From: Hydrogenivirga caldilitoris
GTDB taxonomy: Bacteria; Aquificota; Aquificia; Aquificales; Aquificaceae
Assembly (NCBI RefSeq): GCF_003664005.1
Contig: NZ_RCCJ01000001.1
Coordinates: 186,001 to 250,000, forward strand
Direction: 5' to 3'
Length of the DNA stretch: 64,000 nucleotides
The notes beneath the pieces were generated by a model. That model was given only the letters and a program-made list of their open reading frames with translations, was not told the DNA's origin and ran no database searches. The translations under genes and the position numbers were made by a program. Below, one piece after another: positions 17,306 to 25,415 of this stretch. The stretch's first letter is position 1. Each line of letters starts with the position of its first letter.

Positions 17306-18267
17306 TTCATAACCTCATCTACGTAAGAAAGAAACTCCTTGTTGTACCCTACGCCGAGCTCAGCGAGTGCTTTCTCGTTCACAGCGAGTCGTGGGTAGTA
17401 AGCTCTCTCAAAGGGGACATGCTCAACGGGGACTCCGTTGAGTATCTTATAGGCTATATGAGCAGCCTGGAATCCTTGCTCATAGCCTGTCGTCCCGTAA
17501 GCAACGTGACACCCTCTCTTTACCATACCAGGGGAAGGGCAAAACACAGGCACCTGATAGAAGTTTGCATAGTGAAGTATGTACGTTGTAAGGAAATTCT
17601 CCGTATAGAAGCAGGGAGTTATTATTATGGCATCGTAACCGTCTTCTCTCATATTACTTATTACGTATTCCAGCTCCTTTACATCCCTCACACTGAGAGG
17701 GACAACCTTTACACCGAACTTCTTACCTGCTCTTATCGTTATCCTGGTTGCGTTCTTTGAAGCCTCAAACTGAGGGTTGCAGAAGACTAACACCTTCTTT
17801 ATCTGGGGAAACATCCTTGAAAAGAGTTCAACCCTCTTTTCCATAAGCTCAGCGTTCAAGTTATCAACACCGGTTATGTTCTCAGAGGGTCTGGACAGAC
17901 TGTTTGTGAGCCCCCACTGAAGGATACTTGTCCCACCGAGAATTATCACCGGGGTCTTCAATTTCCCACTCGCCGTCTTGACCATGTAAGCTTCAAGGCT
18001 TCCCCCCGCTATTATCAAGTCGTACTCATTCTCTTTAAAGACAAGCTCTTGAGCAAGCTCCCTTATCTTACCAAGAGTATTATCCCCTTCGTAATAGGTG
18101 TACTTAACCTTTTCTACACCTAAATTTTTAAGACCATCCTGAAATCCCTTTACCTTAGCCTTCCTTCCTTCCCCCGATATGAAGACAGCTATCCTGTACT
18201 CCTTTTCCTTTGTACTTTCACAGGAGATAAGCCCAAAGAGCACTAACAGCAGTATAAAAAGCCTCAT
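17302..18267 (-). CDS. Periplasmic binding lipoprotein (ABC substrate-binding, COG2984-like)
   Basis: 321 residues. A lipoprotein signal ends in LISC (Cys16). The mature part is a two-lobed type 1 periplasmic binding fold similar to the TrpX/COG2984 family: IAVFISGEGRKAKVKGFQDG, ELVFKENEYDLIIAGGS, NITGVDNLNAELMEKRVE, VLVFCNPQFEASKN, AHIAYKILNGVPVEHVPFE. Family members bind small ligands such as aromatic amino acids; the ligand here is unknown. No permease or ATPase gene is adjacent. It is coupled (ATGA) to a sensor kinase instead, which suggests a sensory rather than transport role. RBS GGAGG lies about 17 bases before ATG, further than usual. Confidence 0.87.
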   Translation of the reverse strand: MRLFILLLVLFGLISCESTKEKEYRIAVFISGEGRKAKVKGFQDGLKNLGVEKVKYTYYEGDNTLGKIRELAQELVFKENEYDLIIAGGSLEAYMVKTASGKLKTPVIILGGTSILQWGLTNSLSRPSENITGVDNLNAELMEKRVELFSRMFPQIKKVLVFCNPQFEASKNATRITIRAGKKFGVKVVPLSVRDVKELEYVISNMREDGYDAIIITPCFYTENFLTTYILHYANFYQVPVFCPSPGMVKRGCHVAYGTTGYEQGFQAAHIAYKILNGVPVEHVPFERAYYPRLAVNEKALAELGVGYNKEFLSYVDEVMK

Positions 18268-18320
18268 CTTAATGAAGATATGCCTCCACTACCCTATGAA
18301 AATAAATTACACTAATCCCG

Positions 18321-18731
18321 ATGATAAGGATTCTTTTTATGCTCGCACTTCCTCTTTTGTTGGTCTCTTGCGATAGTAAGCCCTCCGTGAAAAGCATAGA
18401 AAAGGAGCTGGAAGGGAAGTACCGGTTTTTTGGAGACGTGGAGGATGTACGAATCTTGAGCATGGTGAAGGTTAAAGAGGACACCTACTTTGTTCAGGTT
18501 ACCTACGGTATAAAGTTTAAAAGGAGCATAGGAGAACTTGAGAAGGATATAAGCGAAAAACTTAAGGATGCAAACCTTTACAAAAGCCTGAGCCTTTTTG
18601 TAAACATAGTGGCGCTGAACGAGTTAGTAAACAGGTGTGGAAGAATTTACATAGAAAAGGGAAGAACCTGTTACCTCACAGATAGCTTCCGGCTTGTGAG
18701 GATAAAAGGTAGCTGGGTTATTCAAAGATAA
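18321..18731 (+). CDS. Small lipoprotein of unknown function
   Basis: 136 residues. The N-terminus MIRILFMLALPLLLVSCDS is a lipoprotein signal with a lipobox at VSC (Cys17). The mature part alternates charged and hydrophobic residues, with two further cysteines (NRCGRIYIEKGRTCYL) that could form a disulphide. The fold resembles small DUF4878/SnoaL-like or PepSY-size domains only in size; no family is claimed. A downstream in-frame ATG (18339) has the better-placed AAGGA, but its signal would lack the basic residue. It diverges from the binding-protein gene across a 53-base gap and is followed by a hairpin. Confidence 0.7.
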   Translation: MIRILFMLALPLLLVSCDSKPSVKSIEKELEGKYRFFGDVEDVRILSMVKVKEDTYFVQVTYGIKFKRSIGELEKDISEKLKDANLYKSLSLFVNIVALNELVNRCGRIYIEKGRTCYLTDSFRLVRIKGSWVIQR

Positions 18732-18734
18732 AGA

Positions 18735-18756
18735 ACCGCCCCGGAGGGCGGTATTT
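18735..18756. terminator. Bidirectional hairpin terminator
   Basis: ACCGCCC-CGGA-GGGCGGT forms a seven-base-pair, four-base-loop hairpin between the convergent lipoprotein and cytochrome c1 genes. It is followed by ATTT on the plus side and TTCTTT on the minus side. The short T-runs make it a modest terminator in either direction. Confidence 0.65.
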
Positions 18757-18760
18757 CCAG

Positions 18761-19462
18761 TTAATGGCTCATATGGCTTACAATCCTCTTTCTGTATATC
18801 CACAGGAGTGCACCCATAGCCAGGAAGTAAGCTATGGTCACAACACCCATAAGGGCTCTCTTAGCCTTCTCCCCGGGAGAGGGGTCATTCACAGACCTCA
18901 GATAGGCAACTATCTTTGCAACTTTCTCAGGAGCTTCCTTGTCATACTCTGGGAAGAAGAGCTTTGGCATTGATGTTCCTGGGAGAACCTTCTGAGGGTC
19001 CATTATGAAGTTATATAGGTAACCTGCTCCCCTTGAGAGGTATATGGTTGAAAGGTCCGGAGGTATCTTACCGAAGGAAGCCTTTAACCCCTCAAGGTCT
19101 GTTATAGCCACTGCTTCATACACATCCCTTGGGACGAAATACCCTTTGACCTCAAGCTTCCCGTCCTTCTCCACTAATATGGGTTTTCCCTGTGTCTTCT
19201 CTATTTGAGCCCATTCAGGCTTTGCCGCAACGGACATCAAGTATAAACCGTCGTACCTCAAAGAGTGGCAGCTTGTACAGTTCTGCTTAAAGAGCTCCCT
19301 ACCCTCAACGGCAGCCTTGGGGTCTCCTATTATCTTCCCAGCCTCATGGGGAAGCTCGTACTCCTCATGGGGTGCGAAGGGGTTGTGTATCCATATCACA
19401 AAGAAGAAAACTGCAGTTATACCTGCGAAAAAGACTGTTTTTACCAATCCCCAGGTGCTCAT
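18761..19462 (-). CDS. petC: Cytochrome c1 of the bc1 complex
   Basis: 233 residues. The haem site CTSCH follows an N-terminal membrane segment (VFFAGITAVFFFVIWI). A methionine axial ligand is likely in PGTSMPKLFFP. A C-terminal membrane anchor (MGVVTIAYFLAMGALLWIY) is followed by basic residues. It takes electrons from the Rieske protein and passes them to soluble cytochrome c on the periplasmic side. It is the last gene of a Rieske-cytochrome b-cytochrome c1 operon, with its start overlapping the cytochrome b stop (ATGA). A hairpin terminator follows. Confidence 0.95.
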   Translation of the reverse strand: MSTWGLVKTVFFAGITAVFFFVIWIHNPFAPHEEYELPHEAGKIIGDPKAAVEGRELFKQNCTSCHSLRYDGLYLMSVAAKPEWAQIEKTQGKPILVEKDGKLEVKGYFVPRDVYEAVAITDLEGLKASFGKIPPDLSTIYLSRGAGYLYNFIMDPQKVLPGTSMPKLFFPEYDKEAPEKVAKIVAYLRSVNDPSPGEKAKRALMGVVTIAYFLAMGALLWIYRKRIVSHMSH

Positions 19463-20688
19463 GACCTACCTCCTCTCGCTTTGTACCATCCCCACTCAAG
19501 GAAGGATATAACCGGTAGGGACAGGAAGAAAAGAAACACCAGCGCTGTGAATAGCATACCGAGCTGAGCGTTCGTAGGTGTGGGTGCCATCGTTCCCAGA
19601 ACGGTCAGAACCATTGAAGAGAACAGGAAGACCAGGAACATTATGAAGAATAAAGGTCTCCTTCTGGCGCTTTTTATAGGAGAGAAGTCAAGGAACGGGA
19701 GCAGAAGGAGAAGCAGAAGTATTAGATTGAAAGCTATAAAGCCCCAGAACTTACTCGGTATAGACCTGAACACCTCGTAGAAACCAAGGAGGTACCACTC
19801 TGGAGCTATGTGGGGAGGGGTTTTAAGGGGGTCAGCTGGTTCAAAGTTATCCGCTGGTAAGAAGTGATGCATATAGAAGAATACGAAGAAGAAGAAAAGT
19901 GCGAGATACCACATGGTGTAAGCACCCTCTTTGAGGGTCATGTAAGGATGGAAAGGCACGACCTTTTCAGGTTCAGCCTTCTTGTCTATCTCATAACCTT
20001 CAGGGTTTGAGATACCGGCAGCCCTTACCAGGAACAGGTGTATACCCACGAGAGCTAGGAGTATCAATGGCAAGAGGAGAACGTGAAGACCAAAGAATCT
20101 ACCGAGAGCGAGGTCTTCCAGTTTGTATCCTCCCTTCATCCATAGGGATATGGTCTCACCTATGGCTGAGAATATACCCTTCAGGAAAGGAGCATCGGCA
20201 AGTGAGGCGGGTATCTCCGTTGTAACCACCGTTCCCCAGTAGGAGAGCTGTCCCCAGGGTAGAAGATATCCGGTCAGAGCTGTTATGAGGAGAACAAAGT
20301 ATATAACCCACCCTATTATCCAGACCAGTTCCCTTGGCTTCTTGTATGCGTTGTAATAGATTCCAGTAAACATGTGCAGGTAAACTATCGCAAGAAAGAA
20401 GTTTGCTCCCGCTGCGTGTATATGCCTGAAGAGCCATCCGAAGGAGACTTCCTTCATTATGGTGTAGTTCGCACTATCAAAGGCGTGAGCTATTATGGGC
20501 TTGTAGTACATTATCAGGATTATCCCTGAGATTATCTGTATAGCAAAGGTTGTAAGGGCGAGAACGCCGAAGACGTAGGGGAATGTGAGGTTCTTGGGAA
20601 CTTTGTACTCAACCATCTGCTCCCTGTAAAGGTCTCTTACATGCGCCCTCTCGTCTATCCAGTCCACTATACGCCTTATCATCTCCAA
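19459..20688 (-). CDS. petB: Cytochrome b of the bc1 complex
   Basis: 409 residues, one-piece cytochrome b with about eight membrane helices. Haem ligands are in GWLFRHIHAAGANFFLAIVY plus LHMF (first His pair) and GLHVLLLPLILLALVGIHLF (second pair). The quinol-oxidising Qo site carries the PEWY motif (APEWYLLGFYEVFRSIP). It oxidises quinol and moves protons across the membrane. It starts six bases after the Rieske stop and overlaps the cytochrome c1 gene, so all three subunits come from one transcript. Confidence 0.97.
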   Translation of the reverse strand: MEMIRRIVDWIDERAHVRDLYREQMVEYKVPKNLTFPYVFGVLALTTFAIQIISGIILIMYYKPIIAHAFDSANYTIMKEVSFGWLFRHIHAAGANFFLAIVYLHMFTGIYYNAYKKPRELVWIIGWVIYFVLLITALTGYLLPWGQLSYWGTVVTTEIPASLADAPFLKGIFSAIGETISLWMKGGYKLEDLALGRFFGLHVLLLPLILLALVGIHLFLVRAAGISNPEGYEIDKKAEPEKVVPFHPYMTLKEGAYTMWYLALFFFFVFFYMHHFLPADNFEPADPLKTPPHIAPEWYLLGFYEVFRSIPSKFWGFIAFNLILLLLLLLPFLDFSPIKSARRRPLFFIMFLVFLFSSMVLTVLGTMAPTPTNAQLGMLFTALVFLFFLSLPVISFLEWGWYKARGGRS

Positions 20689-20694
20689 ACCTCC

Positions 20695-21237
20695 TTATAC
20701 AAGCTGTTCTACAAATCCGGGCTCACCCACTATCAGCTTATCTCCTTCTCTCTTCTGAGGAGGAACAAAGAGGGGTCTGGGCGGTGGTCCACCTATGTTA
20801 TCTCCCCAAGGTGTGTAAAGACCTCCGTGGCAGGGACAGTGGAGATAGGGGGCTTTCACGTCTTCGCTACCCTCAGGCTTCCAGAGGGGAATGCAACCCA
20901 GGTGCGTACACACACCCACAAGGGCAAAAGCCTCCTGTCCCTTGAGGAGTTCATAATTCAGCTTTCCGGCGCTGTTAACGGAGTCCTTTTTAACGTTGTA
21001 CTTATCCTCCTGAAGGTCTTTTGGCAATCTGAGAACAAAGAGAGGCTTGCCCTTCCAAGAGGTAACCCTCATTCCAAGCTCAGGTATCTTCGTAATGTCA
21101 ATTTCAGCCTTAGCCTCTGTGGTTGAGGCTGCGCTTGGAGCGAGAGTCTTAACTATGGGATAGAGCACCCCTACAGCACCTACAACACCCAATCCGCCGA
21201 TGGCTACGTTGATGAAGTCTCTCCTTGAAGCTTCCAT
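20695..21237 (-). CDS. petA: Rieske iron-sulfur protein of the bc1 complex
   Basis: 180 residues from the preferred ATG at 21237, which has AGGAGGT seven bases upstream. A longer frame from 21276 exists, but its start has no such site and would place a Gly/Ser-rich stretch before the signal. The N-terminus has SRRDFINVAIGG, a twin-arginine signal-anchor typical of Rieske proteins. Cluster motifs CTHLGCIP and CPCHGG hold the 2Fe-2S cluster (two Cys, two His). It moves electrons from quinol at cytochrome b to cytochrome c1. First gene of the bc1 operon. Confidence 0.95.
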   Translation of the reverse strand: MEASRRDFINVAIGGLGVVGAVGVLYPIVKTLAPSAASTTEAKAEIDITKIPELGMRVTSWKGKPLFVLRLPKDLQEDKYNVKKDSVNSAGKLNYELLKGQEAFALVGVCTHLGCIPLWKPEGSEDVKAPYLHCPCHGGLYTPWGDNIGGPPPRPLFVPPQKREGDKLIVGEPGFVEQLV

Positions 21238-21269
21238 CCTATTACCTCCTGACCCCGATATTTTATCAC

Positions 21270-21319
21270 CACTCATATGTTATCTATCATATAAAAATTT
21301 TCTAATATTCTTATGAGTG
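21270..21319. repeat. Separated inverted repeat upstream of petA
   Basis: CACTCATA (21270-21277) and TATGAGTG (21312-21319) are perfect inverted copies with centres 42 bases apart (about four helical turns). The sequence between them is very A+T-rich and probably includes the petA promoter. This could be a paired operator or a loose stem-loop. Confidence 0.35.
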
Positions 21320-21343
21320 TCTCTTATAATGCTGTTTTATAGC

Positions 21344-22030
21344 CTATTCAAGAAGGACTCCCTCTTCGGAGATAACCCTTCCTCTGAGTATCTTACCTGT
21401 GTTTAAAGACCTGACTCTTATAGTGTCTCCGTAAAAACCCGTATCAAGGGCTTTTCCCCTGAAGCTTATCTCAAGGTTCCCGCTTCTGTATATAAGGCTT
21501 ACCTCCTGACCCCTTCTTATCAGAGGTTCTTTCTTTAGTAAGCTTTTCTTAACTTGCCCTCCTTTCTTTATCTTCTTTAGTGTTACGTAGTTTATCAACT
21601 CTTCAGGAGAGGATACATCCTGTCTTGGGCATCTCTGGAGGAACCTCTCTTCATAGGCAACCTGCCAAGGATAAACCCTCTCCCCCCTGTCTATATCCTC
21701 TTGAGCCACAAGCAGGGTACACTTCCATTCAAGTTCAAGGGTTGCCGTTATCCTCCTGAACCCACCTTTAGTTTTCAGGTAAAGGTGGAAGCTACCTCTG
21801 TGTTCACCCTCCCTTACCTTAAGGGACTTCCTTTCAATACTTGTGTATTCAATAGGTTTTCCAATGAAGACCTGTATGCTCTTGACCCTTACCTTACCGG
21901 CAAAGCTTTTGAGCAGTTCTTCTTGCGCCAGAGCCTTAACTCTTTTATCGTCAATAACTTCACCAAAGGTTAAGGAAACTACCAGAAATATACTAACGGC
22001 GTAGGTTAGCTGCCTGAGATAGCATTTCAT
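21344..22030 (-). CDS. flgA: Flagellar P-ring assembly protein FlgA
   Basis: 228 residues with an N-terminal signal ([16 protein letters not shown]), so periplasmic. The C-terminal half has the SAF/FlgA arrangement: [61 protein letters not shown] and ILRGRV. FlgA is the chaperone that helps FlgI build the P ring around the rod. The gene overlaps flgG by 38 bases, and no strong ribosome site is seen before its ATG, so it is probably translated by coupling. flgH and flgI are not in the window. Confidence 0.9.
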   Translation of the reverse strand: MKCYLRQLTYAVSIFLVVSLTFGEVIDDKRVKALAQEELLKSFAGKVRVKSIQVFIGKPIEYTSIERKSLKVREGEHRGSFHLYLKTKGGFRRITATLELEWKCTLLVAQEDIDRGERVYPWQVAYEERFLQRCPRQDVSSPEELINYVTLKKIKKGGQVKKSLLKKEPLIRRGQEVSLIYRSGNLEISFRGKALDTGFYGDTIRVRSLNTGKILRGRVISEEGVLLE

Positions 22031-22781
22031 CAGCTGCAGTTATCCCTTTAGTGTTAAATTCATAGGCTCTCTGAGCTATTATCAAGTTTACCATCTCTTC
22101 AACTATGTTCACGTTTGACGATTCAAGGTAGCCTTGTAGAAGAGTGCCAAGCCCTTGGTTTCCTGGATTGTCTATTAAAGGTTCTCCGGAGGCGTCAGTC
22201 TGAATATATAGGTTGTTTCCTATCCTCCTGAGACCGGCAGGGTTTATGAACTTTGCAAGCTCAATCCTGCCTACCTCTTCAACGGCTGTTGCCCCCTGCC
22301 TCAGAACACTGACGGTACCGTCGGCGGCTATACCTATACTCAGGGCGTCGGAAGGTATGCTTATCTCAGGGTCTAAGGGGTATCCATCGCTGTTTACTAT
22401 CCTGCCATCTCTGTCTAGTCTGAACTGACCGTTTCTTGTGTAGGCGATAGTCCCATCAGGGAGGACAACCTTGAAAAAACCATCCCCTTGAATGGCAAGG
22501 TCAAGGGTGTTTCCCGTCTGGTTTATGTTGCCCTGGGTGAATATACCGTAAGTATCTGCCACGTAAGTTCCGAGACCTATCTGGAACCCTGAAGGAGACC
22601 TTGTAGTGGGTGATGTGGGTGCTCCGGGTTCCCTTACCGTTTGGTATATGAGGTCCTGGAATGTAGGTCTCATCTTTTTGAAGCCCACGGTGTTTACGTT
22701 CGCCATATTATGGGATATAACGTCCAGGTTTGTTTGTTGTGCTGTCATACCTGACGCAGAAGTCCAGAGCGCTCTGAACAT
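21993..22781 (-). CDS. flgG: Flagellar distal rod protein FlgG
   Basis: 262 residues, the usual FlgG length. The N-terminal rod-protein motif is [20 protein letters not shown], continuing with [13 protein letters not shown]. The mid-part has [20 protein letters not shown], and the C-terminal heptad region is [20 protein letters not shown]. It forms the distal rod of the flagellum. It starts with GGAGGTGG before ATG and is transcribed from the sigma-28-type promoter just upstream, together with flgA. No other flagellar genes are next to it, so this is an isolated two-gene flagellar unit. Confidence 0.97.
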   Translation of the reverse strand: MFRALWTSASGMTAQQTNLDVISHNMANVNTVGFKKMRPTFQDLIYQTVREPGAPTSPTTRSPSGFQIGLGTYVADTYGIFTQGNINQTGNTLDLAIQGDGFFKVVLPDGTIAYTRNGQFRLDRDGRIVNSDGYPLDPEISIPSDALSIGIAADGTVSVLRQGATAVEEVGRIELAKFINPAGLRRIGNNLYIQTDASGEPLIDNPGNQGLGTLLQGYLESSNVNIVEEMVNLIIAQRAYEFNTKGITAADEMLSQAANLRR

Positions 22782-22811
22782 TGAACCACCTCCTCGTTCT
22801 TCTTTAAGGTT

Positions 22812-22838
22812 TTATCGGCACCGGTTGCCAATTCTTTA
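22812..22838 (-). promoter_or_regulatory. Sigma-28 (FliA) flagellar promoter of flgG-flgA
   Basis: Minus-strand TAAAGAAT, an 11-base spacer, then GCCGATAA. The -10 box and spacing match the sigma-28 consensus TAAAGTTT-N11-GCCGATAA exactly, and the -35 box differs at two positions. The predicted start is near 22804, about 23 bases before the flgG ATG. It lies in the 68-base gap shared with the divergent exporter gene. Confidence 0.88.
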
Positions 22839-22849
22839 TAATTTCTTGA

Positions 22850-24553
22850 ATGGAAAATCTTTTTTGGCTTTTAAGAAAGGCAAGACCCTACCTGCCACTA
22901 CTCTTCTTGTCTATCCTTGGTTCCCTACTTCAATCCGGGGGTGCTACCGCCATAACCTTTCTGGTTAAGGGCATAATTGACAACGTCTTTATACTCAAGG
23001 AGCGAGAGGAACTCCTCAAGACCACAGCTCTCCTGATTACATCGGCTCTCGTGATGCAGTTAGGATTTTTTATGTCTAAGTATCTGGTAAGCCTTGCTTC
23101 TGAAAGAACTTTAAGAGACATAAGAGCGGACATATTTGGAAAGCTTCTTCGTGTCCCCTTTAACTTCTTCGTGAAGAGCAAGAGCGGAGACATAATAAGC
23201 AGAATAGTTAGCGATGTTGACAAGGTCAGGCAGATACTCGTAGACCAAATACCCACTCTGCTTAGAGAACCTTTCGTGGGGTTAGCTCTTTTGGGCGTTC
23301 TAATTTACAGAGACCTATTGCTTACGACCGTTCTCATCGTTGTGTTACCCATGATGAGCTTTACAGTGAAGTTCTTCGGTGGTAAGAAGGGTAAGCATCT
23401 AAGCAGAACTCAGGAGGGTACGGCGGAGCTTACTCAAACCTTGTCCCAGACTCTTCAGGGAATAGAGAACGTGAAGGTGTTCTCGGCGGAGAGCAAGCTT
23501 TTTGAGACCTTTAAAAGATTCAATGAAAAGATATACAGGTCTTCTGTGAAGGCAGAGTTTTACATAACAGGGAACACAGTGATAAACTACGTTTCAGGTT
23601 ACCTTGTAGTGGCGGGTGTCCTGTTCTACGGGGGTTATCGTATACTCCACGGGGACATAACTCCGGGGGACTTCATATCTTACCTGACAGCCCTTTTCAT
23701 GGTTCAGCCACCTATCCTCAACACCCAGAAAGCCCTTATGAATTTAAGAGGAACCCTTCCGGTTGTTAAGAGGCTCATAGACCTTTTAAATACGGAAGAA
23801 GAAAGGTCGGGAAGGGTGGAGTTTGAAGGGCTAAAGGAAAGTGTGGAGTTCGTAAATGCAAGTGTAGTGGTAGATGGCAGGCACATACTCAAGGATATTA
23901 AGCTCACTCTAAGGAAGGGTGACAGGGTCGGTATAGTGGGACATACTGGTTCTGGGAAAAGCACCCTTGTAAAGATTATCCCAAGGCTCGTTGATTACAT
24001 CGGAAGCGTCAAAATAGATGGTGTTGAACTCTATGAGTTTGAGCTCAGTTCACTTAGGAGCCGTATAGGAATGGCGACGCAGGAAACCTTCCTGTTGAAT
24101 GCCACAGTTAGGGAAAATATGCTCATAGCCAAACCCGACGCCACGGATACGGAAATATGGCAAGCTCTGAAGTTAGCTTTGTGCGATTTCGTAGAGGACA
24201 TGGATAGAGGGCTGGATAGCATGGTTGGTGAGAGAGGCTACTCACTCTCCGGTGGTGAGAGACAAAGGCTTTCTTTAGCCAGGCTCTTCTTAAAGAATCC
24301 TGACATAGTTATCCTTGACGAGGCAACCTCTGCACTTGATATGAGCACGGAAAAGCGGCTGCTCAAAAACCTCTTTGAGTTCTTTGAGGGGAAAACTATG
24401 CTTATAGTTGCCCACAGGCTATCCAACGTTATGGAGTGTAACAGGATAGTTGTGGTCAGGGAGGGGACTATAGTTGAAGAAGGAAACTTTTACACCCTCA
24501 TGGAACGCCGTGGAGAGTTCTACAGAATTTTTAAGGAGGGTAAGGTGGTATAA
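22850..24553 (+). CDS. MsbA-like ABC exporter (lipid/lipid A type)
   Basis: 567 residues, a half-transporter with an N-terminal six-helix membrane domain and a C-terminal ATPase. The ATPase has Walker A GHTGSGKST, Q-loop MATQETFLLNATV, signature LSGGERQRLSLARLF, Walker B DIVILDEATSALD and the switch His in IVAHRLSN. The type and length fit MsbA, which flips lipid A-core across the inner membrane, but drug or peptide exporters share the fold, so the substrate is uncertain. The ATG follows a weak upstream site. Guanylate kinase follows 14 bases after the stop. Confidence 0.9.
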   Translation: MENLFWLLRKARPYLPLLFLSILGSLLQSGGATAITFLVKGIIDNVFILKEREELLKTTALLITSALVMQLGFFMSKYLVSLASERTLRDIRADIFGKLLRVPFNFFVKSKSGDIISRIVSDVDKVRQILVDQIPTLLREPFVGLALLGVLIYRDLLLTTVLIVVLPMMSFTVKFFGGKKGKHLSRTQEGTAELTQTLSQTLQGIENVKVFSAESKLFETFKRFNEKIYRSSVKAEFYITGNTVINYVSGYLVVAGVLFYGGYRILHGDITPGDFISYLTALFMVQPPILNTQKALMNLRGTLPVVKRLIDLLNTEEERSGRVEFEGLKESVEFVNASVVVDGRHILKDIKLTLRKGDRVGIVGHTGSGKSTLVKIIPRLVDYIGSVKIDGVELYEFELSSLRSRIGMATQETFLLNATVRENMLIAKPDATDTEIWQALKLALCDFVEDMDRGLDSMVGERGYSLSGGERQRLSLARLFLKNPDIVILDEATSALDMSTEKRLLKNLFEFFEGKTMLIVAHRLSNVMECNRIVVVREGTIVEEGNFYTLMERRGEFYRIFKEGKVV

Positions 24554-24567
24554 TCCTTTACTGTAAG

Positions 24568-25215
24568 ATGGCTAAGCTCTTTATCCTCTCTGCACCTTCT
24601 GGAACAGGTAAGAGCACCATAGCGGAAAAGCTCCTTCAGCAGATTGAGGGGATGAAAAAGGTTGTAACCGCCACCACCAGAGAGCCCAGACCTGGTGAGA
24701 GACACGGAATTGATTATATATTCATGAGTAAACAGGAGTTTGAAGAAGGCATACGTAAAGGACTTTTCCTTGAGTATGCGAACGTTTATGGAAATTACTA
24801 CGGGACTCCCAAAGACCAGATAGAGAGAAATATGAGGGAAGGTTACGATTCCTTGTTGGTTATAGACGTTCAGGGCGCCTTTAAGGTCAAGAGCATTAAT
24901 CCTGAGGCTATTAGCGTGTTTGTGTTACCCCCTTCTCTGGAAGAGTTAAGAAGGAGAATAATAGGGAGAGGTTTCAAGGATAGTAACGTTCAGGAGAGGT
25001 TGTCCACTGCTAAGGGTGAGATCCCTTGTGCTAGGAACTTTGACTATATTATAATTAACGACTTCATAAACAAAGCCGTGGAGCAGGTGAAAAGTATCAT
25101 CGTTGCCTCAAGGTGTGAAAGGGATAGTGTGCTAAGTAATCTCAGGAACTTGCTCCATAACGAGGAGCTTATAGAGCTTATAGAAGGAGGTGATTGTTAT
25201 GTCAAGGAGACCTGA
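24568..25215 (+). CDS. gmk: Guanylate kinase
   Basis: 215 residues. It phosphorylates GMP/dGMP to GDP/dGDP with ATP. P-loop SAPSGTGKST is near the N-terminus. GMP-binding residues are in TTREPRPGERHGIDYIFM, with YGNYYGTPKDQIE in the GMP-binding domain, and LLVIDVQGAFKVK carries the catalytic-site Asp. It overlaps rpoZ, and this gmk-rpoZ pairing is common in bacteria. Confidence 0.96.
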   Translation: MAKLFILSAPSGTGKSTIAEKLLQQIEGMKKVVTATTREPRPGERHGIDYIFMSKQEFEEGIRKGLFLEYANVYGNYYGTPKDQIERNMREGYDSLLVIDVQGAFKVKSINPEAISVFVLPPSLEELRRRIIGRGFKDSNVQERLSTAKGEIPCARNFDYIIINDFINKAVEQVKSIIVASRCERDSVLSNLRNLLHNEELIELIEGGDCYVKET

Positions 25216-25405
25216 TATAGAAGGGGCTCTTAAGAAGGTTAGCTCAAGGTACGAGCTTGTTCATGCGGCTGTAAAGAGAACCCTTCAGCTCCTTCAAGAG
25301 GGAGACGATTTCTTCATAAGGGGAGAAAGGGAACTTATAAAGAAAACCTTTCAGTCTATTGAGGACATAGCAAAGGGAAAGGCAAAAATAGTCAGGAGAG
25401 ATTAA
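25199..25405 (+). CDS. rpoZ: RNA polymerase omega subunit
   Basis: 68 residues from the ATG at 25199, which has GGAGGTG eight bases upstream. A GTG at 25190 lies inside that ribosome site and is unlikely to be the start. It has the omega pattern: RRPDIEGALKKVSSRYELVH (residues 3-22), then a short helix with KRTLQLLQEG, and VRRD at the end. Omega helps fold and hold the beta' subunit. It overlaps gmk by 17 bases. Confidence 0.9.
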   Translation: MSRRPDIEGALKKVSSRYELVHAAVKRTLQLLQEGDDFFIRGERELIKKTFQSIEDIAKGKAKIVRRD

Positions 25406-25415
25406 CTTTAAGCTT

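Noticed and set aside
22819-22834. TTGGCAACC on the minus strand as a sigma-54 promoter for flgG
   Set aside because: GC doublet falls two bases too early; the same region gives a much better sigma-28 match.
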